Source: Roseicella sp. DB1501
GTDB lineage: Bacteria; Pseudomonadota; Alphaproteobacteria; Acetobacterales; Acetobacteraceae
Reading direction: 5' to 3'
DNA: 64,000 nt
Assembly: GCF_013112485.1 (NCBI RefSeq)
Contig: NZ_JABFHG010000001.1
Location: forward strand, 1-64,000
Below the pieces are notes generated by a model, which saw only the letters and a program-made list of their open reading frames with translations, was not told the DNA's origin and did no database searches. How positions within the stretch are numbered: the first letter of the stretch is position 1; each line of letters starts with the position of its first letter. Shown piece after piece: positions 54,098-62,452 of the stretch. Made by a program: the position numbers and the translations under genes.

Positions 54098-54976
54098 ATG
54101 TCCGCCACCGCCCTCCCTGCCGCGCCGCGCCCGCTGCTGCTCGGGCTGATCGGCACCGGCCTCCAGCTCTCGCGCACCCCGGCGATGCATATGCGCGAGG
54201 CGGCGGCCCAGGGCATCGCCTGCGTCTACCGCCCGATCGACCTGACCGCGCTCGGCCTCGGTGCTGCGGCGCTGCCCGAGCTGCTGACGGCGGCCGAGCG
54301 GATGGGCTTCGACGGGCTCAACATCACGCATCCCTGCAAGCAGGCGGTGATCCCCCTGCTCTCGGCCCTCTCGGCGGAAGCGACGGCGCTCGGCGCGGTG
54401 AACACGGTCGTGCTGCGCGACGGCGCGCGGATCGGCCACAACACGGATTGCAGCGGCTTCGCCGAGGGCTTCCGCCGCCAGCTTCCGGAAGTGCCGTTGG
54501 CGCGGGCGGTGCAGCTCGGCGCCGGCGGCGCCGGCACGGCGGTGGCGGAGGCGGCGATGCGCCTCGGCATCGGGCGCCTCACCCTGTTCGACATCGATGC
54601 CGGCCGGGCCGGCACGGTGGCGGCGGCGCTCTGCGACCGGCACGGCGCCGGGCGGGCGGTCGCCGGCACCGACCTCGCCGCCGCCATGGCCGAGGCGGAC
54701 GGGCTGATCCATGCGACGCCGACCGGCACCGCGGCGCATCCCGGCCTGCCGCTCGACCCGGACCTGCTGCAGCCGCGGCACTGGGTGAGCGAGATCGTCT
54801 ACTTCCCGCTGGAGACGCCGCTGCTGCGGGTGGCGCGGGCGAAGGGCTGCCGGACGGCGCATGGCGGCGGCATGGCAGTGTTCCAGGCGGTGCATGCCTT
54901 CCGGCTCTTCTCTGGCCGCGAGCCCGATGTGGCGCGGATGCAGGCGCATTTCGCCGAGATGATCGCCGGAGGCTGA
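54098..54976 (+). CDS. Shikimate/quinate dehydrogenase
   Basis: A 292-residue AroE-fold enzyme. LIGTGLQLSRTPAMH at the start has the substrate-binding serine region in the form seen in catabolic quinate/shikimate dehydrogenases rather than biosynthetic AroE (which reads SxSPxxHN). Catalytic Lys81 (GLNITHPCKQ) and Asp117 (HNTDCSGF) are present, as is a GAGGAGTAVAEA nucleotide loop. With QuiC and PcaHG it would take shikimate to 3-dehydroshikimate and on to ring cleavage. Divergent from the TctC gene, convergent with tetR. Confidence 0.9.
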   Translation: MSATALPAAPRPLLLGLIGTGLQLSRTPAMHMREAAAQGIACVYRPIDLTALGLGAAALPELLTAAERMGFDGLNITHPCKQAVIPLLSALSAEATALGAVNTVVLRDGARIGHNTDCSGFAEGFRRQLPEVPLARAVQLGAGGAGTAVAEAAMRLGIGRLTLFDIDAGRAGTVAAALCDRHGAGRAVAGTDLAAAMAEADGLIHATPTGTAAHPGLPLDPDLLQPRHWVSEIVYFPLETPLLRVARAKGCRTAHGGGMAVFQAVHAFRLFSGREPDVARMQAHFAEMIAGG

Positions 54977-54986
54977 ACAGCCGGTA

Positions 54987-55637
54987 TCACCTCTCCGGCC
55001 GCAGCCAAGCGAGCACCGCCTCGGTGATCATGCGTCGATGCGCCGCGACATGGGCAGGGGCGGTGAGGTCGCGGCCGAAAATGCGCTGCAGCGTGTGCCG
55101 GTTCGAGACACGGTAGAAGCAGAAGCCGCTGATCAGCATGTGCAGGTCGACGGCGTCGACGCGGGCGCGGAAGACTCCGGCCCGCTCGCCGCGATCGAGC
55201 AGGTCGCGCAGGGTGCGGATGACGGTGTCGTTGCGGTCGGCCACCAGGGGCGCGTGCTCCAGGTGGCGGGCGTTGTGGATGTTCTCGACCGCCACCATGC
55301 GAACGAATTCCGGATGTGCCGCATGGTAGTCGAAGGTGATCTCGACCAACCGCCGCATCGCCGCCACCGGATCGAGGCTGCCGAGGTCGAGCGCCTGCTC
55401 GGCGGCGCGGATGCCGCCGTACATCGCCTCGAGCACGGCGGCGTAGAGCCCCTCCTTGCTGCCGAAATAGTAGTAGATCATGCGCTTGGTGGTGGCGGTC
55501 CGGGCGGCGATCTCGTCCACCCGGGCGCCGGACAGCCCCTTCTCGGCAAATTCGCTGAGCGCGGCCTCGAGGATGCTGCGGCGCGTCTGGTCGGGGTCGC
55601 GCTGCCGCGGGCGCGGCGGGAGGGTGGTATCCGGCAT
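54987..55637 (-). CDS. TetR-family transcriptional regulator (second)
   Basis: A 216-residue TetR repressor. DNA-binding domain at about residues 18-65: RSILEAALSEFAEKGLSGARVDEIAARTATTKRMIYYYFGSKEGLY, recognition helix TTKRMIYYYF. C-terminal domain with FDYHAAHPEFVRMVAVENIHNARH and DAVDLHMLISGFCFYRVSNR resembles RutR/YcdC-group regulators. Its start codon abuts a large double palindrome at 55638-55667, so it surely controls its own gene and the divergent benzoylformate decarboxylase-like gene. Confidence 0.92.
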   Translation of the reverse strand: MPDTTLPPRPRQRDPDQTRRSILEAALSEFAEKGLSGARVDEIAARTATTKRMIYYYFGSKEGLYAAVLEAMYGGIRAAEQALDLGSLDPVAAMRRLVEITFDYHAAHPEFVRMVAVENIHNARHLEHAPLVADRNDTVIRTLRDLLDRGERAGVFRARVDAVDLHMLISGFCFYRVSNRHTLQRIFGRDLTAPAHVAAHRRMITEAVLAWLRPER

Positions 55638-55667
55638 GGTTATGAACCTTCTGGTTAGTCCATAACC
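55638..55667. promoter_or_regulatory. Nested palindromic TetR operator
   Basis: Outer perfect arms GGTTATG (55638-55644) and CATAACC (55661-55667), with an inner palindrome AACC-TTCT-GGTT (55645-55656). It begins at the base next to the tetR start codon and ends 87 bp before the decarboxylase ATG. Size, symmetry and place are those of an autoregulatory TetR-family operator, possibly bound by two dimers. Confidence 0.75.
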
Positions 55668-55754
55668 TGCCACGGGGCTGGCCCCGTCCGCCAGCACCTT
55701 GCAGGCCGGCCGGCTTCGCAGGAGGAAGAAGGCCTCGGCAGGGAGGGGAACCGC

Positions 55755-57335
55755 ATGGCGACGGTGCGGCAGGCGACCATGGCGTTGCTGCGGGACTGCG
55801 GCATGACCACCGTCTTCGGCAATCCCGGCTCGACCGAGCTCGGCTTCCTCGACCGCTGGCCGAACGACGTCCGCTACGTCCTCGGCCTGCAGGAGGCGAG
55901 CGTGGTGGCAATGGCCGATGGCTTCGCCCGCGCCAGCGGCCGCGCCGCCCTCTGCAACCTGCACTCCGCCGCCGGGCTCGGGCACGCGCTGGGCAATGTC
56001 TTCACCGCCCATCGCAACCAGGCGCCGCTGGTCATCACCGCCGGGCAGCAGGCGCGCAGCCTGCTGCCGCTGAACCCCTTCCTCGGCGCCAGCGAGGCGG
56101 CGAGCTTCCCGAAGCCCTATGTGAAGTGGTCCTGCGAGCCGGCGCGGGCGGCCGATGTGCCGGCGGCCCTGGCGCATGCCGCTCATATCGCCCTGCAGCG
56201 CCCCTGCGGCCCGTGCTTCGTCTCCATCCCGAGCGACGACTGGGGCGCCGAGGCCGCGCCGCTGCCACTGCGCCGGGTCAGCCGGGACATGGCGCCCGAC
56301 CCGGAGGCGCTCGCCGACTGCGCGGCGGCGCTGGCGGCGGCCCGCAACCCGGTGCTGGTCATCGGGCCGGAGGTGGATGCCGAGGCAGCGGGCGAGGCCG
56401 CGGTCGCCCTGGCCGAGCGGCTGCGCGCCCCGGCCTGGGCCAGCCCCTTCAGCAGCCGCCTCTCCTTCCCCGAGACGCATCCGCTCTTCGCCGGCCATCT
56501 CGCCGCGGCGCCGCCGGCGGTCTCGGCCGCGCTCTCGGCGCACGACCTGGTGCTGGTGCTCGGCGCCCCGGTCTTCACCTTCCACGTCGCCGGCGACTGC
56601 CCGCTCTTCCGCGCCGGCATCCTGCTCTTCCAGCTCACCCCGGATGGCGAGGCGCTGGCGGCGGCCGCGATCGGCACCGGGCTCCAGGGCAGCCTGCGCC
56701 TGGGCCTCGCCGCGCTGCTCGCCCTGCTGCCGCAGACGGAGCGCGCCGCGCCGCCGGCACGCGCCAGGCCGACACCGCCGCCTCCGGCCAGCCCGATCAG
56801 CGCCGAATACCTGTTCCACCGCCTCGCCGGCCTGCTGCCGGCGGGGGCCATCATCGTCGAGGAGGCGCCCTCGCACCGGCCGGCGATGCAGACGCATCTG
56901 CCGATCCGCGACTGGGGCGGCTTCTTCACCATGGCGAGCGGCGGCCTTGGCTACTCGCTGCCGGCGGCGGTCGGCGTGGCGCTGGCGCGGCCCGGCCGGC
57001 GCGTGGTCGCGGTGATCGGCGACGGCTCGATGATGTATTCCATCCAGGCGCTCTGGACCGCGGCGCAGCACGTCCTGCCGCTGACGGTGGTGGTGCTGAA
57101 CAATGGCGGCTACGGCGCCATGCGCAGCTTCGGCCGGGTGCTGGGCACCGAGGGCGTGCCGGGCATCGAGCTGCCAGGGCTCGATTTCGTCGCCCTGGCG
57201 CAGGGCATGGGCTGCCCCGGCCTGCGGGTGACGGAGCCGGCGGCGCTCGCCGAGGCGCTGGCTGCGGCACTGCGCTCGGACGGGCCGATGCTGGTCGAGG
57301 TCGCGGTCGATGCCGCGATCCCGACGCTCTACTGA
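55755..57335 (+). CDS. mdlC: Benzoylformate decarboxylase-like ThDP enzyme
   Basis: A 526-residue thiamine-diphosphate decarboxylase. The benzoylformate decarboxylase residues fall at the same numbers as in Pseudomonas MdlC: Ser26 (GNPGSTEL), Glu47 (LQEASVV), His70 (NLHSAAG) and a His at 277 (FTFHVAG). The ThDP/Mg motif GDGSMMYSIQALWTAA...NNGGYG is intact. It would convert benzoylformate to benzaldehyde and CO2. No mandelate dehydrogenase or benzaldehyde dehydrogenase is near, so a related 2-oxo acid is possible. Divergent from tetR. Confidence 0.9.
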   Translation: MATVRQATMALLRDCGMTTVFGNPGSTELGFLDRWPNDVRYVLGLQEASVVAMADGFARASGRAALCNLHSAAGLGHALGNVFTAHRNQAPLVITAGQQARSLLPLNPFLGASEAASFPKPYVKWSCEPARAADVPAALAHAAHIALQRPCGPCFVSIPSDDWGAEAAPLPLRRVSRDMAPDPEALADCAAALAAARNPVLVIGPEVDAEAAGEAAVALAERLRAPAWASPFSSRLSFPETHPLFAGHLAAAPPAVSAALSAHDLVLVLGAPVFTFHVAGDCPLFRAGILLFQLTPDGEALAAAAIGTGLQGSLRLGLAALLALLPQTERAAPPARARPTPPPPASPISAEYLFHRLAGLLPAGAIIVEEAPSHRPAMQTHLPIRDWGGFFTMASGGLGYSLPAAVGVALARPGRRVVAVIGDGSMMYSIQALWTAAQHVLPLTVVVLNNGGYGAMRSFGRVLGTEGVPGIELPGLDFVALAQGMGCPGLRVTEPAALAEALAAALRSDGPMLVEVAVDAAIPTLY

Positions 57336-57392
57336 CGCAGCGCATCAGTCTGGGGGACTGGAGGTCGGAGGGAGCCGAGGCCGCCTCCCGGT

Positions 57393-58460
57393 TCAGAACG
57401 CGAGCTGCACCTTCATCGCCTTGCCCCGGTCGCCGGCGAGCTCGAAGGCGGCCACCGCCTCCTCCACCGGCAGCGTCGCGGTCAGCAGCGGCATGGGGTC
57501 GATGGCGCGCCGGCCGAGCAGCTCGACCGCCAGGGGGAATTCCTCCTGGAAACGGAAGGTGCCGCGCAGCGCGATCTCCTTCGCCACCAGCGTCGAGAGC
57601 GGCAGGGACACGTCGCCGCCGAGGCCGAGCTGCACGATCACCGCCCCGGGCCGCGCCACCTCGATCGCGGTCTTCAGCGCCGCGGCGCTGCCGCTCGCCT
57701 CGAAGACCGCGTCGAAATGCCCCTTGTCCAGCGCATAGCCGCGCAGCGCGTCCGGGTCCTCGGCGACCGCGATGGTGCGGTCCGCCCCCATGCGCCGCGC
57801 CGCCAGCAGCGGCGCCGAGAGCAGGTCGGTCGCCACGATCTCCCGCGCCCCGGCATGCCGGGCGGCGGCGATGGCGAGCGCCCCGATCGGGCCGGCCCCG
57901 GTGACCAGCACCCGCGCGCCGAGCAGCGGCCCGGCCTGCCGCGCCGCATGCAGGCAGACGGAGAGCGGCTCGGCGAAGGCGGCGAGGGTCACGTCCATGC
58001 CGGCCGGCAGCGGCACGGCGCGCGCCGCCTCGCAGACCAGGCTCTCGGTGAAGCCGCCCTGCACATGCGGCAGCCGCATCGCGCTGCCGTAAAAGCGCAT
58101 GTCGAGGCAGTGATTCGGCTGGCCGGCATGGCAGAAGCGGCAGGCGCCGCAGGGCAGGCTGGGATTGACCGCGACGGCGGTGCCGGGGCCGGGATGCGTC
58201 ATCCCCTCCCCCACCGCCTCGACCACGCCCGCCACCTCATGGCCGAGCACCATCGGCTCGCGCAGCCGCACCGCGCCGAAGCCGCCATGCTGGTAGTAAT
58301 GCAGGTCGGAGCCGCAGATGCCGCCGGCGCGGATGCGGATGCGGACCTCGCCCGGCCCGGGCGCGCCGGCCGGCCGCGTCTCGATCCGCAGGTCGCGCGG
58401 CGCGTGGATGACCACCGCGCGGCCGCCGCTTGCCCCGCCGGTCGCTGCCTCGGCGGCCAT
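57393..58460 (-). CDS. idnD: L-idonate 5-dehydrogenase (Zn-dependent)
   Basis: A 355-residue medium-chain zinc dehydrogenase. Catalytic site GICGSDLHYYQHGGFGAVRLREPMVLGHEVAG; structural zinc Cys set in LPCGACRFCHAGQPNHC; NAD loop VTGAGPIGALAIA. The YYQHGGFG...REPMVLGHE stretch is characteristic of L-idonate 5-dehydrogenase, which oxidises L-idonate to 5-ketogluconate. ATG 58460 has GGAGG and overlaps the stop of the hydroxyacid dehydrogenase by one base. The SDR at 59483 would reduce 5-ketogluconate to gluconate. Confidence 0.9.
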   Translation of the reverse strand: MAAEAATGGASGGRAVVIHAPRDLRIETRPAGAPGPGEVRIRIRAGGICGSDLHYYQHGGFGAVRLREPMVLGHEVAGVVEAVGEGMTHPGPGTAVAVNPSLPCGACRFCHAGQPNHCLDMRFYGSAMRLPHVQGGFTESLVCEAARAVPLPAGMDVTLAAFAEPLSVCLHAARQAGPLLGARVLVTGAGPIGALAIAAARHAGAREIVATDLLSAPLLAARRMGADRTIAVAEDPDALRGYALDKGHFDAVFEASGSAAALKTAIEVARPGAVIVQLGLGGDVSLPLSTLVAKEIALRGTFRFQEEFPLAVELLGRRAIDPMPLLTATLPVEEAVAAFELAGDRGKAMKVQLAF

Positions 58461-59404
58461 CACCGCACCTCCGTCGGCAAGGGCCGGCCGGCGAAGAAGG
58501 CGTCCAGGTTGTCCTGCATGAGCCGCCCCATGGCCTTGCGGGTTTCGACCGTGCCGCTCGCCGCATGTGGCGCCAGCACGACGTTCGGGAAGTCGAGGAA
58601 GGCCGGGTCGATCGCCGGCTCGTTGTGGAAGACGTCGAGGCCGGCGCGGGCGATGCGGCCGCTGCGCAGCGCCTCCAGCAGCGCCGCCTCGTCGAGGCAG
58701 GAGCCGCGCGAGACATTGACGAAGATCGCCCCCGGCCGCAGGGCCTCGAAGGCGGCGCGGTCGATCAGCCCCTCGGTGGTCGGCCCGCCCATCGCCGTGC
58801 AGAGCAGGATGTCGACATGCGGCGCCAGCGCCGCGGGCGTCGGGTAGTGGCGATAGGGCAGATGCCCCTTGGGGGCGCGGCCGCTATAGGCGATCTCCAT
58901 CCCGAAGCCCTCGGCGCGGCGGGCGACGGCCTGGCCGATCCGCCCCAGCCCGACGATGCCGAGCCGCTTGCCCCAGACGCGCGTGGTGAGCGGCATGGAG
59001 CCCTCGCACGTCCAGGCGCCGCCCCGCACCCAGGCATCGGCACGCGGGATCTCCCGCGCCGCCGCCAGAAGCAGGGCGAAGGCCATGTCCGCCACGTCCT
59101 CGGTCAGCACGTCCGGCGTGTTGGTCACCGGGATGCCGCGGGCGGCGCACCAGCCCTTGTCGATGGCATCGATCCCGACGCCGTAGCAGGCGACGATGCC
59201 GAGCCGCGGCAGGCGCTGCATCAGCGCCGCCGAGGCGCCGATCTCGCCCTTGGTGACGATGCCGCGGATCGCCGCCGCATGCGCCGCCAGGAAGGCCTCC
59301 GGATCCGGCGCCTCGTAGAGCAGGCGCAGCGTGTAGCGCTCGGCCATCGGTGCCAGGTCCCAGTCGGGGAGGACGCCCATGACCAGGAGCTCGGGCTTGT
59401 CCAT
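58460..59404 (-). CDS. D-isomer 2-hydroxyacid dehydrogenase
   Basis: A 314-residue NAD(P)-dependent 2-hydroxyacid dehydrogenase of the glyoxylate/hydroxypyruvate reductase group. NAD loop VGLGRIGQAVARRAEGF; catalytic Arg in NVSRGSCLDEAAL, Glu-region after VFHNEPAIDPAF, His in NVVLAPHAASGT. The VFHNEP motif is typical of this subfamily. In E. coli-like sugar-acid routes a 2-ketoreductase of this sort reduces 2-keto- or 2,5-diketogluconate, which would fit idnD and idnO beside it. First gene of the idnD transcript, divergent from idnO. Confidence 0.9.
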   Translation of the reverse strand: MDKPELLVMGVLPDWDLAPMAERYTLRLLYEAPDPEAFLAAHAAAIRGIVTKGEIGASAALMQRLPRLGIVACYGVGIDAIDKGWCAARGIPVTNTPDVLTEDVADMAFALLLAAAREIPRADAWVRGGAWTCEGSMPLTTRVWGKRLGIVGLGRIGQAVARRAEGFGMEIAYSGRAPKGHLPYRHYPTPAALAPHVDILLCTAMGGPTTEGLIDRAAFEALRPGAIFVNVSRGSCLDEAALLEALRSGRIARAGLDVFHNEPAIDPAFLDFPNVVLAPHAASGTVETRKAMGRLMQDNLDAFFAGRPLPTEVR

Positions 59405-59482
59405 GCATGCCTCCCCTGCTTGTCTCGGCGGCTGTAGAGCAGATCATGGCCGGGCGCCAACGCCCCGGCGCGGGAGGGATGC

Positions 59483-60250
59483 ATGGCGCGCAACCTGTTC
59501 GACCTGACGGGCCGGCGTGCCCTCCTCACCGGCTCCAGCCAGGGGATCGGGCTGGCCCTTGCCCGCGGCCTCGGCGAGGCGGGGGCGGAGGTGGTGCTGA
59601 ACGGCCGCGACGCGGCGAAGCTGGCACGCGCCGCCGAGGCGCTGCAGGCCGCGGGCATCGCCGCCCGCACCGCCGCCTTCGACGTCACCGACAGCAGGGC
59701 GGTGGAGGCCGGGGTGGCGCGGATCGAGGCGGAGCTCGGCCCGATCGACATTCTCTGCAACAATGCCGGCGTGAACTTGCGGGGCGCGCTGGAGGCGATG
59801 CCGGACGCGACCTGGCACGAGGTGATCGCCACCAACCTGCACAGCGCCTTCTACTGCGCCCGGGCAGTGGCGAAGGGCATGATCGCCCGCGGGCGGGGCA
59901 AGATCATCAACACCTGCAGCGTGATGAGCATGCTGGGCCGGCCGACCACCGGCCCCTATACCGCCTCCAAGGGCGCCATCGGCATGCTGACCAAGGCGAT
60001 GTGCGCCGACTGGGCGAAGCATGGGCTGCAATGCAACGGCATCGCCCCCGGCTATTTCAGCACCGAGCTGACGGCGCCGTTGCGCGCCGACGCGGCCTTC
60101 AACGACTGGCTGTGCAAGCGGACCCCGGCCGGGCGCTGGGGCGAGCTGCCGGAGCTGGCGGGCGCGGCGGTCTTCCTCGCCTCCGACGCCTCGAGCTACG
60201 TGAACGGCCACCTCCTCTATGTTGACGGCGGCCTCACAAGCGTGGTCTAG
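59483..60250 (+). CDS. idnO: SDR oxidoreductase, gluconate 5-dehydrogenase type
   Basis: A 255-residue classical short-chain dehydrogenase. NAD(P) loop GSSQGIGLALA, NNAGVN, and catalytic Tyr-x3-Lys in GPYTASKGAIG. The start NLFDLTGRRALLTGSSQGIG and the GYFSTELTAPL and TPAGRWGELPELAGAAVFLAS segments match gluconate 5-dehydrogenases (5-keto-D-gluconate reductases). Divergent from the hydroxyacid dehydrogenase-idnD pair and 31 bp upstream of an ABC transporter operon on its own strand, so it may be its first gene. Confidence 0.9.
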   Translation: MARNLFDLTGRRALLTGSSQGIGLALARGLGEAGAEVVLNGRDAAKLARAAEALQAAGIAARTAAFDVTDSRAVEAGVARIEAELGPIDILCNNAGVNLRGALEAMPDATWHEVIATNLHSAFYCARAVAKGMIARGRGKIINTCSVMSMLGRPTTGPYTASKGAIGMLTKAMCADWAKHGLQCNGIAPGYFSTELTAPLRADAAFNDWLCKRTPAGRWGELPELAGAAVFLASDASSYVNGHLLYVDGGLTSVV

Positions 60251-60281
60251 CCGGGGACGACCCCGTTCAGGGAGGAAACGA

Positions 60282-61094
60282 ATGATCTCGCGCAAGCACC
60301 TCTTCCGCGGCGCCGCGCTGCTACCCGGCCTCGCCTTCCTCGCCTCGGAGGCGAAGGCGCAGCAATCCGGCCCCATCGGTCCGGCCGATATCATGAAGCG
60401 CGGCAAGGCGCGGATCGGCGTGGTCACCGGCGCGCCGCCCTTCGGCATGGTCGATCCGCAGGGCAATGCGGTCGGCTACGACATCGACTTGGCGAACCGC
60501 CTGGCCTTCTACCTGGGCGTGCCGGCGGAGATCTCCTCCCTCACCCCGCCCTCGCGCATCCCGGCGCTGGAGGCCGGGCGGGTTGACTTCCTCTGCGCGA
60601 CGCTCGGCGCCACGCCGGAGCGGGCGCGGACGGTGATGTTCACCATGCCCTACAGCGCCTTCCGCATGATGATCATGGCGAAGAAGGACAGCCCGATCGC
60701 CAAGATCGAGGACCTGGCCGGCAAGCGCGTCGGCGTGCCGCGCGGCACGCCGCAGGAGCAGGCGCTGGTCCGCAAGGCGCCGAAGGGCACCAATGTCGTG
60801 CGCTTCGAGGATGACGCGACCTCGGCCCAGGCGCTGATCGTCGGCCAGGTGGATGCGGTCGGCATTCCCGACACCATCGGCGGCGACATCGCCAAGACCC
60901 GGCCCGATGCCGGCCTCGAGAACAAGTTCCTGCTGTTCAACCAGCCGAACTGCATGACGGTCCGCAAGGACCAGTTCGAGATGCGGCAATGGCTGCAGAA
61001 CACCATCTACTACATGAAGACCTCGGGCGAGCTCGACGACATCGCCCAGAAGTGGACTGGCAGCCCGTTGCCGCCCGATCTCCCCGTCTTCTGA
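60282..61094 (+). CDS. Polar amino-acid-type ABC transporter binding protein
   Basis: A 270-residue family 3 solute-binding protein. Signal peptide about 1-26 (LFRGAALLPGLAFLASEAKAQ). Core motifs: GVVTGAPPFGMVDPQGNAVGYDIDLANRLAFYLG and LCATLGATPERARTVMFTMPY, then DLAGKRVGVPRGTPQEQAL. GGAGGAA ribosome site. Followed six bases later by two permeases and an ATPase, a full HisJ/GlnH-type system. The cargo could be an amino acid, but the genes around handle sugar acids and hydroxyacids, so it remains open. Confidence 0.92.
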   Translation: MISRKHLFRGAALLPGLAFLASEAKAQQSGPIGPADIMKRGKARIGVVTGAPPFGMVDPQGNAVGYDIDLANRLAFYLGVPAEISSLTPPSRIPALEAGRVDFLCATLGATPERARTVMFTMPYSAFRMMIMAKKDSPIAKIEDLAGKRVGVPRGTPQEQALVRKAPKGTNVVRFEDDATSAQALIVGQVDAVGIPDTIGGDIAKTRPDAGLENKFLLFNQPNCMTVRKDQFEMRQWLQNTIYYMKTSGELDDIAQKWTGSPLPPDLPVF

Positions 61095-61100
61095 TCCCGC

Positions 61101-61799
61101 ATGGGCTTCCAGTTCCAGTTCCAGCCGGTCTTCGCCCGGATGGACGCCTTGCTGGACGGGCTGTGGCTGACGCTGCAGCTCGCCGGCATCGGCATCCTCT
61201 GCGGCGCCCTGCTCGGCATCCTGCTCGCCATGCTGCGCGGCCTCGGCGGCCGGGCGACGCGCATCCTGGTCGATGCCTATGTCGAGCTGGTGCGCAACAC
61301 GCCCTTCCTGGTGCAGTTGCTGATCATCTTCTTCGGCATGCCGAGCATCGGCATCCGGCTCTCGGCCGAGCAGGCGGCGCTCTCCGCCATCATCCTCAAC
61401 CTCGGCGCCTATGCGACCGAGATCGTCCGCGCCGGCATCGAGAGCGTGCATCGCAGCCAGATCGAGGCCGGGCTGTCGCTGGCCATGACGCGCTGGCAGG
61501 TCTTCCGTTACGTGGTGCTGGCCCCGGCCCTGGCGCGGGTCTGGCCGGCGTTGTCGAGCCAGTTCGTGCTGATGATGCTCTCCACCTCGGTCTGCTCCTT
61601 CATCTCGGTGCAGGAGCTCTCGGCCCAGGCGGCGAACGTGGAATCCGAGACCTTCCGCAGCTTCGAGGTCTACATCACCGTCACCCTGATCTACCTGGCG
61701 CTCGCCATCCTGCTGCGGCTGCTGCTCGCGGGCCTCGGCGCGGTGCTGTTCCCGGCCGGCTCCGGCCTCGGCCGGCTGCGCGGGCAGGTGGGCCGATGA
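61101..61799 (+). CDS. Polar amino-acid-type ABC transporter permease 1
   Basis: A 232-residue inner-membrane permease of the HisM/GlnP family with about five helices. LLDGLWLTLQLAGIGILCGALLGILLAML at the start, VELVRNTPFLVQLLIIFFGMP and the EAA loop ESVHRSQIEAGLSLAMTRWQVFRYVVLAPAL are typical. Its TGA overlaps the ATG of permease 2 (ATGA). Forms a heterodimer with it in the membrane. Confidence 0.93.
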   Translation: MGFQFQFQPVFARMDALLDGLWLTLQLAGIGILCGALLGILLAMLRGLGGRATRILVDAYVELVRNTPFLVQLLIIFFGMPSIGIRLSAEQAALSAIILNLGAYATEIVRAGIESVHRSQIEAGLSLAMTRWQVFRYVVLAPALARVWPALSSQFVLMMLSTSVCSFISVQELSAQAANVESETFRSFEVYITVTLIYLALAILLRLLLAGLGAVLFPAGSGLGRLRGQVGR

Positions 61800-62452
61800 T
61801 CCGCCAGTTCACCCAGTCCGAGTTCCTCTTCATCCTGGCCTCGGCGCGCTGGACGCTGCTGCTGACCTTGATGTCGATGCTGCTCGGCGGCTTGCTCGGC
61901 TTCCTCGTCGCACTGGCCCGCACCTCCCGCCTCGCGCCGCTGCGGACGCTCGCCGCCGGCTGGATCGGGGTGATCCAGGGCGTGCCGGTGCTGATGCTGC
62001 TCTTCCTCAGCTATTACGGCCTGGCGCTGGCGGGATTCGACCTGCCGCCGCTGATCGCCGCCACCGTCTCCATGGCGCTCTATGCCAGCGGCTTCCTCGG
62101 CGAGATCTGGCGCGGCAGCATCCAGGCGGTGCCCTGGCAGCAATGGGAGGCCTCCTCGGCGCTCGCCTTCTCCCGGCCGCAGCAATACCGCTATGTCATC
62201 CTGCCGCAGGCGGTGCGCATCGCCATCCCGCCGACCGTCGGCTTCCTGGTGCAGCTGGTGAAGAACACCTCCATCGTCTCGATCATCGGCGTGGTGGAGC
62301 TGGCCCGCGCCGGCAACCTGGTCAACAACGCCACCTTCCAGCCCTTCAAGGTCTTCGGGACGGTGGCGGCGATCTACTTCGTCATCTGCTGGCCGATCTC
62401 GCTTCTGGCCCGGCGTCTGGAAGGGAGGCTGCATGCCCGTCGTGCAGGTTGA
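61796..62452 (+). CDS. Polar amino-acid-type ABC transporter permease 2
   Basis: A 218-residue permease, same family. SEFLFILASARWTLLLTLMSMLLGGLLGFLVAL begins the membrane part, followed by IQGVPVLMLLFLSYYGLAL and the EAA loop SIQAVPWQQWEASSALAFSRPQQYRYVILPQA. The coding region overlaps the downstream ATPase gene by 20 bp. With permease 1, the binding protein and the ATPase it makes a complete importer. Confidence 0.93.
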   Translation: MIRQFTQSEFLFILASARWTLLLTLMSMLLGGLLGFLVALARTSRLAPLRTLAAGWIGVIQGVPVLMLLFLSYYGLALAGFDLPPLIAATVSMALYASGFLGEIWRGSIQAVPWQQWEASSALAFSRPQQYRYVILPQAVRIAIPPTVGFLVQLVKNTSIVSIIGVVELARAGNLVNNATFQPFKVFGTVAAIYFVICWPISLLARRLEGRLHARRAG

